Source: Stenotrophomonas sp. ESTM1D_MKCIP4_1 (GTDB lineage Bacteria > Pseudomonadota > Gammaproteobacteria > Xanthomonadales > Xanthomonadaceae). From it: a stretch of DNA of 64,000 bases. Both the position numbers and the translations under genes were made by a program. Position 1 is the stretch's first letter; each line of letters opens with the position of its first letter. The DNA lies in contig NZ_CP026004.1 of assembly GCF_003086895.1 (NCBI RefSeq), positions 1,958,731 through 2,022,730 of the forward strand, given 5' to 3'. Positions 18,205 to 26,719 of this stretch are shown here, in pieces. The notes beneath the pieces are model-generated. The model saw nothing but the letters and a program-made list of their open reading frames with translations. It did not search any database and was not told where the DNA came from.

Positions 18205-18975
18205 TCACTTCGGAGCGAGGCGGGTAGCGCCGTCCAGGCGGATGGTCTCGCCGTTGAGATAGGTGTTGCCGAGGATGAAGCCGACCAGGCTGGCGAAGTC
18301 TTCCGGCTTGCCCAGGCGCGACGGGAACGGAATGGAGGCGGCCAGCGACTGCTGCACGGCCTCGGGCATGCCGTCCACCATCGGCGTCCAGAACACGCCC
18401 GGCGCGATGGTGTTGACGCGGATGCCGAAGCGCGAGAGCTCGCGGGCCATCGGCAGGGTCATCGAGACCACGCCGCCCTTGCTGGCGGCGTAGGCCGCCT
18501 GGCCGATCTGGCCTTCATAGGCAGCGATGCTGGCGGTGTTGATGATCACGCCGCGCTCGCCATCGTCGCCGGCGTCGTTGTGCTGCATGCGATTGGCGGC
18601 GGCCTTGGCCACGTTGAAGCTGCCGACCAGGTTCACCATCACCGTGCCCTGGAAGCCGGCCAGCGGCATCGGGCCCTCTTTGCCAAGCACGCGGCCGGCA
18701 CCGAGGATGCCGGCGCAGTTCATCGCCACGTTCAGGCCGCCGAGGAAATCGTGGGCCTGGTCGATGGCAGCGGCTACGGCCGTCTCGTCGCTGACATTGA
18801 CGTTGAAGTAGCGGGCGTTGCCTGCCCCCAGTCCGGTGACGGCGGTCGCGCCCTTGTCGTCGTTGAGGTCGAACAGGGCGACCTTGCCGCCGTGGGCGAC
18901 CAGGTGCTGGGCCACGGCCAGGCCGAGGCCGGAAACGCCGCCGGTGATCACGGCACGTACGGAAGACAGCTGCAT
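18205..18975 (-). CDS. SDR oxidoreductase, 3-hydroxyacyl-CoA dehydrogenase (HSD10-like)
   Basis: A 256-residue classical short-chain dehydrogenase. The NAD-binding motif is TGGVSGLG near residue 11, with an aspartate at the end of beta-2 (FDLND) that favours NAD over NADP. The active site is NTASIAAYEGQIGQAAYAAS followed by K, with serine, tyrosine and lysine in normal spacing. The overall pattern (GVFWTPMVDGMP, FPSRLGKPEDFA) is that of 3-hydroxy-2-methylbutyryl-CoA dehydrogenases of type HSD10, used in isoleucine or fatty-acid breakdown. It is 48 bases upstream of yeiP on the same strand and may share its transcript. Confidence 0.85.
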   Translation of the reverse strand: MQLSSVRAVITGGVSGLGLAVAQHLVAHGGKVALFDLNDDKGATAVTGLGAGNARYFNVNVSDETAVAAAIDQAHDFLGGLNVAMNCAGILGAGRVLGKEGPMPLAGFQGTVMVNLVGSFNVAKAAANRMQHNDAGDDGERGVIINTASIAAYEGQIGQAAYAASKGGVVSMTLPMARELSRFGIRVNTIAPGVFWTPMVDGMPEAVQQSLAASIPFPSRLGKPEDFASLVGFILGNTYLNGETIRLDGATRLAPK

Positions 18976-19057
18976 TGAACGGTCCTGCAGGTTCGAGAGC
19001 CGCCGATTCTAACGGAAGCCAGGGCGGGCGCCGTTGTGCGGTGCTGCAATTGGGGGG

Positions 19058-19148
19058 GTAGAGTCGAGCTTGCTCGACTGCTCTTTGCTAAAGCCAGTCG
19101 AGCAAGCTCGACTCTACAGAAGCGGTGGTCGAGCTTGCTCGACTCTAC
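19058..19148. repeat. Three SMAG-type REPs
   Basis: GTAGAGTCGAGCTTGCTCGA followed by an inverted copy ending CTCTAC and a third unit ending CTCTAC. They sit between the SDR gene start and the 3' end of the PAS-GGDEF-EAL gene. Confidence 0.85.
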
Positions 19149-19175
19149 AGAAAAGGCGGGCGAGCTGGGTCGGTG

Positions 19176-21740
19176 CTACGGGGTGGGGCGCAGTCGCCGC
19201 TCGAACTCGTCGGCGGGCAGGCCTGGGGCGAACAGGAAGCCCTGGCCGATGGTGACCCCCAGGCCCAGCAGGCACTGGCGCTGGGCCTCGGTTTCCACGC
19301 CCTCGGCCACGACTCCCAGGCCCAGGCTGCGGGCGATGGCGCACACCGCTTCGCATACCGCCACGTCCGAGCGGTTGCGCGGGATGCCCTCGACGAACAG
19401 CTGGCTCAGTTTCAGGCCATGGATCGGCAGCCGGCGCAGGTAGTTCAGTGCGCTGTAACCCTCGCCGAAGTCGTCGATGGTCAGCATGACGCCCATCTCG
19501 CGCAGGCGGGCAAAGGTGCGCAGGGTATCGGGCGCATCCTCGATCAGCACCCGCTCGGTGAACTCCAGTTCCAGCACCGTGCCGGGCAGGTTGAACTCAT
19601 CCAGCACCTGGCGCACCCAGCGGGCGAGATCCTCGCCGACGAACTGGCGCCAGGACACGTTCACCGCCACCCGGATCGGCGCCAGGCCATCGTCCTGCCA
19701 TTGCCGCACCTGCCGGCAGGCCTCGCGCAACGCCCACTGGCCGATCCGTACGATGTCCCCGGTGTGCTCGGCGTGGCGGATGAACAGGTCCGGGCGCATC
19801 TGCCCCAGTTGTCCGTTGTGCCAGCGCATCAAGGCCTCGCAGCCGGTGATGGCCCCGGTGCGCAGGTTGATCTGTGGCTGGTACACCAGCCGGAATTCGT
19901 CCCCATCCAGCGCCTTGTGCAGGCGGCTCTCGATCTGCAGGCGGTCATTCTGGCGCTCGGCCAGTTCCTGCGAGAACACGTGCCAGCCGTTGCGGGTGCG
20001 GCGCTTGCACTCGTACATGGCGGTGTCGGCGTTCTGGATGAGCTGCTGCGGGCGGTCGCCATCGCCGGGGGCCTTGGCGATGCCGATGCTGGCAGTGACC
20101 TGGAATTCGTCGCTGCCCAACTGGAAGGGCGGAGAGAACGCGGTGGTAATGCGTTCGGCCAACTGCTCGGCCTGGTCCGGCTGGTCGCGCAGGTCGCAGA
20201 TCACCAGGAATTCATCCCCGCCGAAGCGGGCGAGCAGGCCTTCGGTGCCGATGGCCGAGGCGATGCGCCGGGTCGCTTCGATCAGCAGCTCGTCGCCGGC
20301 ATTGTGGCCGAGCAGATCGTTGACCACCTTGAACCGGTCCAGGTCGATGTACAGCACGGCCACCCGGTCGTGCCCGGGGCTGCCCATACGCACGCCCAGA
20401 TCGTTCAGCACCGCATCGCGGTTCATGATGCCGGTCAGCGGGTCGGTGCGCGCCTGTACGCGCAGGGTCTCCTCGGCCTGCTTGCGTTCGGTGATGTCCT
20501 GCAGGGTGCCGGTGATGCGGGCGGCATCGACATCGCCGGTGGACACCTCACCGATCATCCGGATCCAGAACGAGTGGCCGTCGCGGCGCTGGCCCTGCAG
20601 TTCCAGGCCGAAGCTGCTGCGGTGTTCGATGGTGTCGGCCAGGGCCTGCTGCAGGGAGGCGCGGTCATCACTGCGCAGGCAGTCCAGCAGGTCGGTCATG
20701 TCCTGCAGGTCGTCGGGCTGGCCGACGATGCGCCGTGCCTCGTCGGTCAGGTACAGCCGCTGCAGGCTGCGGTCCCATTCCCAGCCGCCGATGTGCGCCA
20801 GCGACTGCGCCCGCGCGAACAGCAGGTTGTTGCGCTTCAGCTCGGTGATGTCGCTGAACATCGAATACACATGGTCGGCCTGGTCGCAGCCGGTGCCGAA
20901 CACCGGCACGTTGGTGGTCGACAGCCATAGCATGCGCCCGCGCGGACGGTGGTACAGGCCGATGATCGTGCTGCGGATGACCCGCCCGGCCTGGAAGCAG
21001 CGGATGGTCGGCCACTGTGCCTGGGTGAGGGTGTTGCCGTGCTCGTCCACGATCAGCCAGGCGTCCGGGTCGAGCAGGGTGTGGAAGCCGTTGCCATTGC
21101 TGGTCACGCCGAGGATGCGGTGCGCGGCTGGATTGGCCGAGACCACCCGCAGATCGCGGTCGAACAGGATCACGCCCTTGTCGATGGATTCCATCAGCAG
21201 CCGGTAGCGCGATTCGGCCCGCCAGCGCCCGCTCAGGTCGCGCGCCACCGCGACGATGCAGGGCTGTCCGTGATCCTGGAAGCCAGCCGAGTGCACTTCC
21301 ACCGGAAAACGGCTGCCATCACCGCGCATGTTCGTTACTTCGATGACGTAGGTGTCGCCGCGGTTGAGGGCTTCCCAGACCGGCTGCAGGTGGTCGCTGG
21401 GCAGGTCGGGATTGAGCAGTTCGATCGGCTGGCCGACGATGGCCTCACGGGGCCGGTCATAGGCGTGGATGCCGGCCCGGTTGACGTCCAGAACCACGCC
21501 GTCGGCGCTGAGGATGCTGACCGGATCGGGAACCGCATCGAACAGGGCGGCGTAGCGCTCCTGGGCTTCGCCCATGCGCAGGCGGGCGTCGATCAGGGCC
21601 TCCATGGCCTGCCGCAGCAGGCGCGCCTGCGCGGCCGGCGGGGCGCTGGCCAGCGCAGCCTGCAGTGCGGCCAGCGCGTCGTCGGTCACGGCGGATGCTT
21701 CGCCGTAGGCCGGAACGTCGCGCGGGCCGCTGTCGTTCAT
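19176..21740 (-). CDS. PAS-PAS-PAS-GGDEF-EAL cyclic-di-GMP signalling protein
   Basis: An 854-residue soluble sensor with three PAS domains (about 62-180, 180-295 and 310-425), a GGDEF domain (about 430-595) and an EAL domain (about 600-850). The diguanylate cyclase motif ARFGGDEF is intact. The phosphodiesterase motifs are EALMRW, VNVS, ELEFTE, DDFGEGY and VAEGVET. The metal/substrate region LKID reads LKLS here, so the lysine is kept but the following aspartate is serine. There are no membrane segments. The start codon overlaps the stop of the HMG-CoA lyase gene (ATGA), which couples its synthesis to the leucine-catabolic genes upstream. Both activities look possible; net output cannot be told. 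Confidence 0.92.
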   Translation of the reverse strand: MNDSGPRDVPAYGEASAVTDDALAALQAALASAPPAAQARLLRQAMEALIDARLRMGEAQERYAALFDAVPDPVSILSADGVVLDVNRAGIHAYDRPREAIVGQPIELLNPDLPSDHLQPVWEALNRGDTYVIEVTNMRGDGSRFPVEVHSAGFQDHGQPCIVAVARDLSGRWRAESRYRLLMESIDKGVILFDRDLRVVSANPAAHRILGVTSNGNGFHTLLDPDAWLIVDEHGNTLTQAQWPTIRCFQAGRVIRSTIIGLYHRPRGRMLWLSTTNVPVFGTGCDQADHVYSMFSDITELKRNNLLFARAQSLAHIGGWEWDRSLQRLYLTDEARRIVGQPDDLQDMTDLLDCLRSDDRASLQQALADTIEHRSSFGLELQGQRRDGHSFWIRMIGEVSTGDVDAARITGTLQDITERKQAEETLRVQARTDPLTGIMNRDAVLNDLGVRMGSPGHDRVAVLYIDLDRFKVVNDLLGHNAGDELLIEATRRIASAIGTEGLLARFGGDEFLVICDLRDQPDQAEQLAERITTAFSPPFQLGSDEFQVTASIGIAKAPGDGDRPQQLIQNADTAMYECKRRTRNGWHVFSQELAERQNDRLQIESRLHKALDGDEFRLVYQPQINLRTGAITGCEALMRWHNGQLGQMRPDLFIRHAEHTGDIVRIGQWALREACRQVRQWQDDGLAPIRVAVNVSWRQFVGEDLARWVRQVLDEFNLPGTVLELEFTERVLIEDAPDTLRTFARLREMGVMLTIDDFGEGYSALNYLRRLPIHGLKLSQLFVEGIPRNRSDVAVCEAVCAIARSLGLGVVAEGVETEAQRQCLLGLGVTIGQGFLFAPGLPADEFERRLRPTP

Positions 21741-22630
21741 GTCGCCGCCAGGGCCTGCCCGACCCGGCTGGCGGTGCTGCGGCCGAGCAGCGCGGCCAGC
21801 CAGCGCCCGGTGTCGGCCAGTGCCGGCAGCTCAACGCCGCAGTCCAGGCCCAGGCCCTGCAGCAGGTAGACCACGTCTTCGCTGGCCACGTTGCCGCTGG
21901 CGCCCTTGGCGTACGGGCAGCCGCCCGCGCCGGACACCGCGCTGTCCACCACGCGGACGCCTTCTTCCAGGCAGCTGCTGATGTTGGCGATGGCCTGGCC
22001 GTAGGTGTCGTGGAAATGCACTGCCAGTGCGTCCATCGGAATCTCGGCGGCGACAGCCTTCAGCATGGCCCGTGCCTTGCGCGGCGTGCCGACGCCGATG
22101 GTGTCGCCCAGAGAGATTTCATAGCAGCCCATGTCGTGCAGCGCCCGCGCCACCCGCACCACGTCGGCCAGCGGCACCTCGCCCTGGTAGGGGCAGCCCA
22201 GTACGGTGGATACATAGCCGCGCACGCGCACGCCGTCTTCGGCTGCCCGGCGCAGGATCGGAGCGAACCGTTGCAGTGACTCGTCAATGCCGGCGTTGGT
22301 GTTGGTGCGGTTGAAGGTTTCAGAGGCGGCGGTGAACACCGCCACTTCCTGCACGCCGGCGGCGCGTGCACGGTCATAGCCCTGCTCGTTGGGCACCAGT
22401 ACCGGGTAGGCGATGCCGGGCCGGCGGTCGATGCCGGCATAGACCTCGGCGGCGTCGGCCAGCTGCGGTACCCAGCGCGGGCTGACGAAGCTGGTGGCCT
22501 CGATGGTGCGCAGGCCGGTGGCGGACAGGCGGTCGATCAACGCGATCTTGTCGGCGGTGGTCACCGCCTGCTTTTCGTTCTGCAGGCCGTCACGTGGGCC
22601 CACTTCGACGATGCGGACGAAATCGCTCAT
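21737..22630 (-). CDS. mvaB: Hydroxymethylglutaryl-CoA lyase
   Basis: A 297-residue TIM-barrel enzyme that cleaves HMG-CoA to acetyl-CoA and acetoacetate, the last step of leucine breakdown. VEVGPRDGLQNEK near the start holds the metal-binding aspartate. HFHDTYGQA provides two histidine ligands, and GAGGCPYAKGASGNVA is the HMGL signature with the active-site cysteine. Start at 22630 (MSDFVRIVEV) is chosen on family length. It lies downstream of an enoyl-CoA hydratase of the methylglutaconyl type and upstream of, and overlapping by four bases, the c-di-GMP gene. Confidence 0.94.
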   Translation of the reverse strand: MSDFVRIVEVGPRDGLQNEKQAVTTADKIALIDRLSATGLRTIEATSFVSPRWVPQLADAAEVYAGIDRRPGIAYPVLVPNEQGYDRARAAGVQEVAVFTAASETFNRTNTNAGIDESLQRFAPILRRAAEDGVRVRGYVSTVLGCPYQGEVPLADVVRVARALHDMGCYEISLGDTIGVGTPRKARAMLKAVAAEIPMDALAVHFHDTYGQAIANISSCLEEGVRVVDSAVSGAGGCPYAKGASGNVASEDVVYLLQGLGLDCGVELPALADTGRWLAALLGRSTASRVGQALAAT

Positions 22631-22712
22631 CGACGCACCTCCGTGGCGGGCAGGGTGAGGTGGGCAGCAGGGGCGGAAGCGGATTCGATCACGAGGGTTC
22701 CTGGAGAACGGG

Positions 22713-22738
22713 GGCGGCCCGGTCTCCACCGGGCTGCC
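22713..22738. repeat. Short hairpin between hydratase and lyase genes
   Basis: GGCGGCCCGG and CCGGGCTGCC pair at nine of ten positions around a six-base loop in the 177-base gap between the hydratase and mvaB. No gene is seen in this gap. Confidence 0.4.
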
Positions 22739-22807
22739 AACAGGGATACGCAGGTCGGCCGCGAAAGCGGCCACATCAAGGTTCTGCGACGCGGCAGGGC
22801 GGGAGGC

Positions 22808-23596
22808 TCAGGTCTCCGTCACCCAGTGCGGGGCGCGCTTGTCGAGGAAGGCGCCAAGGCCCTCCTGGCCCTCGGCAGACACGCGCAGCCGTGCGATCAG
22901 GGCGGCATTGTCGCGGTCCAGGGTGTCACGGTCGTGGCTGCTGCAGACCTGGCGGACCAGCGCCTTGGCCGACGCCGAGGCAATCGGGCCGGCCTTGTCC
23001 AGCAGGGCCAGCTGGCGCTGCACGGCGTCGTCCAGGCGCTCCGGCTCGACCACCTGATGGACCAGGCCGATGCGCAGCGCGGTGTCGGCGTCGAAGTGCT
23101 CGCCGGTGGCGAACCAGCGGCGGGCCTGGCGCGGGCCGATGGCCTCGATCACGTAGGGCGAGATCACGGCCGGCAGCAGGCCCAGACGGCTTTCGGTCAG
23201 GCCGAAGCGGGCCGCCGGAGTGGCGATGGCGATATCGCAGCAGGCCACCAGGCCGACGCCGCCGCCGAAGGCCGCGCCATGGACCCGGGCCAGGGTCGGC
23301 TTGGGCAGTTCGTCCAGGGTGCGCATCAGCCGCGCCAGCGCCAGCGAATCCTCGCGGTTCTCGGCCTCGCTGGCGGCGGCCATGCCGCGCATCCACTGCA
23401 GGTCGGCACCGGCCGAGAACGAGGGGCCGTGGCCGGCCAGCACCACCACCCGCACCGCCGGGTCACGGCCGGCGGCGTCCAGGGCATCGGTCAGCCGGGC
23501 AATCAGACTGGCGTCGAACGCATTGTGCAGCTCCGGCCGGTTCAGCCAGAGGGTCAGGACGGCGCCATCGCGCTCGATCAGCAAAGCATCGTTCAT
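22808..23596 (-). CDS. Enoyl-CoA hydratase family, likely methylglutaconyl-CoA hydratase
   Basis: A 262-residue crotonase-fold enzyme. The oxyanion-hole regions are SFSAGADLQWM near residue 60 and HGAAFGGGVGLVACCD near 105. FGLTESRLGLLPAVISPYV carries the catalytic glutamate region. The glycine-rich HGAAFGGGVG variant and the position directly before HMG-CoA lyase match LiuC of the leucine/isovalerate pathway, where it makes HMG-CoA. The rest of the liu cluster is not in this window, so the substrate assignment depends on the neighbour and motif only. Confidence 0.82.
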   Translation of the reverse strand: MNDALLIERDGAVLTLWLNRPELHNAFDASLIARLTDALDAAGRDPAVRVVVLAGHGPSFSAGADLQWMRGMAAASEAENREDSLALARLMRTLDELPKPTLARVHGAAFGGGVGLVACCDIAIATPAARFGLTESRLGLLPAVISPYVIEAIGPRQARRWFATGEHFDADTALRIGLVHQVVEPERLDDAVQRQLALLDKAGPIASASAKALVRQVCSSHDRDTLDRDNAALIARLRVSAEGQEGLGAFLDKRAPHWVTET

Positions 23597-23672
23597 GGGA
23601 ATCCGGGGTCACTCCATACCTGTATGGATCATAGCGGGCCATTGGTCATGGGCCATGACGCGACGCGGGAAT

Positions 23673-23700
23673 GTTAGAATCGAGAACCATTTACATCCAG
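23673..23700 (+). promoter_or_regulatory. Possible feo promoter -10 and operator-like AT-rich site
   Basis: TAGAAT at 23675-23680, preceded by TGT, resembles an extended -10 element in front of feoA. The following GAGAACCATTTACAT has a loose resemblance to a Fur box. No convincing -35 is seen. Iron control is expected for feo but is not proved by the sequence. Confidence 0.3.
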
Positions 23701-23715
23701 CTGAGATCGCGCTAG

Positions 23716-23970
23716 ATGACGCTGTCCGAACTGCCCCTGCACACCCCGGCCGTGGTCGATTCCGTGCAGGACCTGCACGCCAACGATGCCATTGCCAGGC
23801 GCCTGCGCGAGCTGGGCTTCGTCAAGGGCGAAGAAGTGCGCCTGGTAGCCAAGGGGCCAATCGGCGGCGAGCCGCTGCTGGTGCAGGTCGGGTTCACCCG
23901 GTTCGCGCTGCGCATCAGCGAAGCCAAGCGGGTCGTCATCGGTACCGCTTCCGCAGAGGCCCGCGCATGA
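23716..23970 (+). CDS. feoA: Ferrous iron transport protein A
   Basis: An 84-residue cytoplasmic SH3-like protein of the FeoA family. LRELGFVKGEEVRLVAKGPIGG and VGFTRFALRISEAKRVVI are the two halves of the beta-barrel seen across FeoA proteins. It supports FeoB-mediated Fe(II) uptake. The stop overlaps the start of feoB by four bases (ATGA), and a small Cys-rich membrane protein follows feoB, giving a compact three-gene operon. Confidence 0.9.
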   Translation: MTLSELPLHTPAVVDSVQDLHANDAIARRLRELGFVKGEEVRLVAKGPIGGEPLLVQVGFTRFALRISEAKRVVIGTASAEARA

Positions 23971-25829
23971 ACGCCGCCGTCAACACCGCACCGCTGCGCA
24001 TCGCGCTGGTGGGCAACCCCAACAGTGGCAAGACCGCGCTGTTCAACCAACTGACCGGCAGCCGGCAGAAGGTTGCCAACTACACCGGCGTGACCGTCGA
24101 ACGCAAGGAAGGCCGCCTGCGTGCGCCGTCCGGCCGTGAGTTCGCCGTGCTCGACCTGCCCGGCGCCTACAGCCTGCAGCCGGCCAGCCTGGATGAGGCG
24201 ATTACCCGCGACCTGTGCCGGGGTTTCTACCCGGGCGAGGCCGCGCCGGACGTCCTGCTGTGCGTCATCGACGCCACCAACCTGCGCCTGCATCTGCGTT
24301 TCGCCCTGGAGCTGCGCGAGCTGGGCAAGCCGATGGTGATCGCGCTGAACATGGTCGATGCGGCCCAGCGCCGTGGCATCCGCATCGACGTGGCCGCGCT
24401 GGAGCGCGAGATCGGCGTGCCAGTGGTGGAGACCGTGGCGGTGCGCAAGCAGGGCGCCAAGGCGCTGGTCGATCGCCTCGATGCGATGGTGCCGCACCTG
24501 GACGCGCCGCTGGCCGCAGTGGAAGGCGGCATTGATTACCACGCCAAGGTGCGCAGCATCCTCGCGGCTGCCGTCACCATGCCGGCGCGCACCGCGAAGA
24601 TCGACGACGCGCTGGACCGTTGGCTGCTGCATCCGGTGTTCGGCCTGATCACCCTGGTGGTGGTCATGTTCCTGATCTTCCAGGCGGTGTTCGCCTGGGC
24701 GACGCCGCTGATGGACGGCATCGAAGCCGGCTTCGGCTGGCTGGGCGAGGCCGTTGGTGGCGTACTGCCGGAAGGTCCGCTGACCAGCCTGCTGACCGAC
24801 GGCATCATCGCCGGCCTCGGCGGCGTGGTGGTGTTCCTGCCGCAGATCCTCATCCTGTTCGCCTTCATTCTGGCCCTGGAAGAATCCGGCTACCTGCCAC
24901 GCGCCGCGTTCCTGCTCGACCGCATGATGGCCGGCGCCGGCCTGTCGGGTCGTTCGTTCATCCCGCTGCTGTCCAGCTTCGCCTGCGCGGTGCCCGGCAT
25001 CATGGCCACGCGCAGCATCCAGGACCCGCGTGACCGCCTGGCGACCATCCTGGTGGCGCCACTGATGACCTGTTCGGCGCGCCTGCCGGTGTATGCGCTG
25101 CTGATCGGCGCGTTCATCCCGGCCGGCAAGGTGGGCATCTTCAACCAGCAGGGCCTGGTCCTGTTCGGCCTGTACGTGGCGGGAATCCTCAGTGCGCTGG
25201 TGATGTCGTGGGTGATGAAGAAGTGGCGACGCGACAAGAGCGAACACCCGCTGATGCTGGAGCTGCCGTCCTACCGCCTGCCGCACGTGCGCGACCTGGC
25301 CGTGGGCCTGTATGAGCGCGGCATGATCTTCCTGCGCCGGGTGGGCGGCATCATCCTGGCCCTGACCATCCTGCTGTGGGTGCTGCTGACCTTCCCCGGT
25401 GCCCCGGCCGACGCCACCATGCCGGCCATCGACTACAGCTACGCCGGGCAGATCGGCCATGCGATGACGGCGATCTTCGCGCCGCTGGGTTTCAATTGGC
25501 AGATCTGCATCGCGCTGATCCCGGGCCTGGCCGCACGCGAAGTGGCCGTGTCCTCGCTGGCTACGGTCTACGCGCTGTCGGCGGCGGACGATGATGCAGC
25601 CATCTCGGCGCTGTCGCCCGTGGTGGCGGACGGCTGGTCGCTGGCTACCGGCCTGGCGCTGATGGTGTGGTTCATCTACGCACCGATGTGCATTTCCACC
25701 CTGGCCACCATCAAGCGCGAAACCAATTCGTGGAAGACGATGGGCTTCTCGGCGCTGTACCTGTTCGCTGCGGCCTACGTGGCGGCGCTGATCACCTACC
25801 AGGTGACCGTGGCGCTGGGAGGCGGCTGA
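23967..25829 (+). CDS. feoB: Ferrous iron transporter B
   Basis: A 620-residue Fe(II) permease with an N-terminal G-protein domain: GNPNSGKTALFN (G1), DLPGAYSL (G3) and NMVD (G4). A small GDI-like helical part follows. The membrane domain (about 215-615) has two Gate motifs, including SSFACAVPGIMATR and AREVAVSSLATVYA. Length is shorter than E. coli FeoB (773) but normal for this group. The ATG at 23967 overlaps the feoA stop. The stop overlaps the next start by one base (TGATG), so all three proteins are probably translated from one mRNA. Confidence 0.95.
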   Translation: MNAAVNTAPLRIALVGNPNSGKTALFNQLTGSRQKVANYTGVTVERKEGRLRAPSGREFAVLDLPGAYSLQPASLDEAITRDLCRGFYPGEAAPDVLLCVIDATNLRLHLRFALELRELGKPMVIALNMVDAAQRRGIRIDVAALEREIGVPVVETVAVRKQGAKALVDRLDAMVPHLDAPLAAVEGGIDYHAKVRSILAAAVTMPARTAKIDDALDRWLLHPVFGLITLVVVMFLIFQAVFAWATPLMDGIEAGFGWLGEAVGGVLPEGPLTSLLTDGIIAGLGGVVVFLPQILILFAFILALEESGYLPRAAFLLDRMMAGAGLSGRSFIPLLSSFACAVPGIMATRSIQDPRDRLATILVAPLMTCSARLPVYALLIGAFIPAGKVGIFNQQGLVLFGLYVAGILSALVMSWVMKKWRRDKSEHPLMLELPSYRLPHVRDLAVGLYERGMIFLRRVGGIILALTILLWVLLTFPGAPADATMPAIDYSYAGQIGHAMTAIFAPLGFNWQICIALIPGLAAREVAVSSLATVYALSAADDDAAISALSPVVADGWSLATGLALMVWFIYAPMCISTLATIKRETNSWKTMGFSALYLFAAAYVAALITYQVTVALGGG

Positions 25830-26074
25830 TGGACGCCGGCCTGCTGGTGCAGTACCTCATCATCGCGGTGGCCGTGCTGGTCAGTGCGTGGGTGGTGCTG
25901 AAAAAGCAGTTCCCCGGTACGGCGCGCAGGCTGCGCGGCACCCTGGCGCTGGCCCTGCTCAAGCCGGGCCGCGCCGCCTGGATGCAGGCGCTGGGGCGGA
26001 AGATCGCTCCCCCGGCCAGCGGCGGCGGTGGCGCATGTGGCGGCTGCGACAGCTGCGGACCGACCAAGCGGTAG
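25829..26074 (+). CDS. FeoB-associated small Cys-rich membrane protein
   Basis: An 81-residue protein with one N-terminal membrane helix (VQYLIIAVAVLVSAWVVL), a basic middle and a C-terminal tail GGGGACGGCDSCGPTKR. The tail has three cysteines in CxxCxxC spacing that could bind iron or zinc. It takes the position of FeoC in the operon but has no winged-helix fold. Such Cys-rich companions of FeoB are known, with unknown role. The start overlaps the feoB stop. The TAG stop at 26072-26074 is part of the GTAG head of a REP. Confidence 0.8.
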   Translation: MDAGLLVQYLIIAVAVLVSAWVVLKKQFPGTARRLRGTLALALLKPGRAAWMQALGRKIAPPASGGGGACGGCDSCGPTKR

Positions 26075-26131
26075 AGTCGAGCTTGCTCGGCTGCGTTGGT
26101 TGGGTCCCATCCACGCATGGCGTGGATCTAC
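26071..26131. repeat. Two opposed SMAG-type REPs that supply both flanking stop codons
   Basis: GTAGAGTCGAGCTTGCTCGG begins at 26071, and a second unit CATCCACGCATGGCGTGGAT ends with CTAC at 26128-26131 (GTAG on the minus strand). The first GTAG holds the stop of the feo-operon's last gene; the second holds the stop of the minus-strand gene 26128-26589. Confidence 0.88.
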
Positions 26132-26589
26132 ACCTCCTTGCGGATGATCGCGCGGAAGGCGCCGTGCTGCGACAGTCGCCGCACCGTCTGCCGGTTTCCA
26201 TGGGCCGCGACGAAGCCGGCGACATCGGCGAGGGCGCCGAGCAGCAGGGCCTGCAGCTGCTCACGATCGCCGGCCGCGAGCAGGTCATCTAGATCCTGCT
26301 GGATGAAGGTCCGGCGCAGGCCGGGTGTCTCTTCTATCCGCCAGTCCACATGCGGGGTGGGGATGCTGCTGCGGTACCTGAACGCGGTTTCGAGGTCGGT
26401 GGGCGTGAGTGCCTGCTCGAGCAGCTCCGGGAAGTAGAGCCCGGCGTTCACATAGAAGCCCCTGTCCGGCGTGGCAGCTTGGTGGTTCACCACGAGCGAG
26501 GCGCCGTCCAGCAGCCGGTAACGGGTGGTGGTCGTCCCGGCAAAGCCCGTCTTCCTCGCACATTTGCTGAAGACTGTTGAAGATTTCAT
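26128..26589 (-). CDS. Hypothetical protein, DUF4304-like
   Basis: A 153-residue soluble protein from the ATG at 26589. The visible pattern is an N-terminal basic region with GFAGTTTTRYRLLDG, then VVNHQAA and GFYVNAGLYFPELLEQAL, then a helical C-terminus. This resembles DUF4304, in which a long residue run ending in xYxR is followed by beta strands, but similarity is judged by eye. The TAG stop lies in a REP GTAG. It is convergent with the feo operon. Function unknown; some DUF4304-type proteins sit next to toxin genes, but none is seen here. Confidence 0.55.
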   Translation of the reverse strand: MKSSTVFSKCARKTGFAGTTTTRYRLLDGASLVVNHQAATPDRGFYVNAGLYFPELLEQALTPTDLETAFRYRSSIPTPHVDWRIEETPGLRRTFIQQDLDDLLAAGDREQLQALLLGALADVAGFVAAHGNRQTVRRLSQHGAFRAIIRKEV

Positions 26590-26671
26590 GGACGCTGTCC
26601 CGGCCGGAAAGGTGGCCAACAGCGTTGAGGGGCGGGGCTTTGCCGTCAATGGGCGAATGCGACACGTGATT

Positions 26672-26695
26672 CATCCACGCATGGCGTGGATCTAC
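26672..26695 (-). repeat. SMAG-type REP
   Basis: CATCCACGCATGGCGTGGAT followed by CTAC, between the SDR gene and the hypothetical gene at 26128. Confidence 0.8.
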
Positions 26696-26719
26696 CGGAC
26701 CTCCTGCCGGCAGCGCCGC

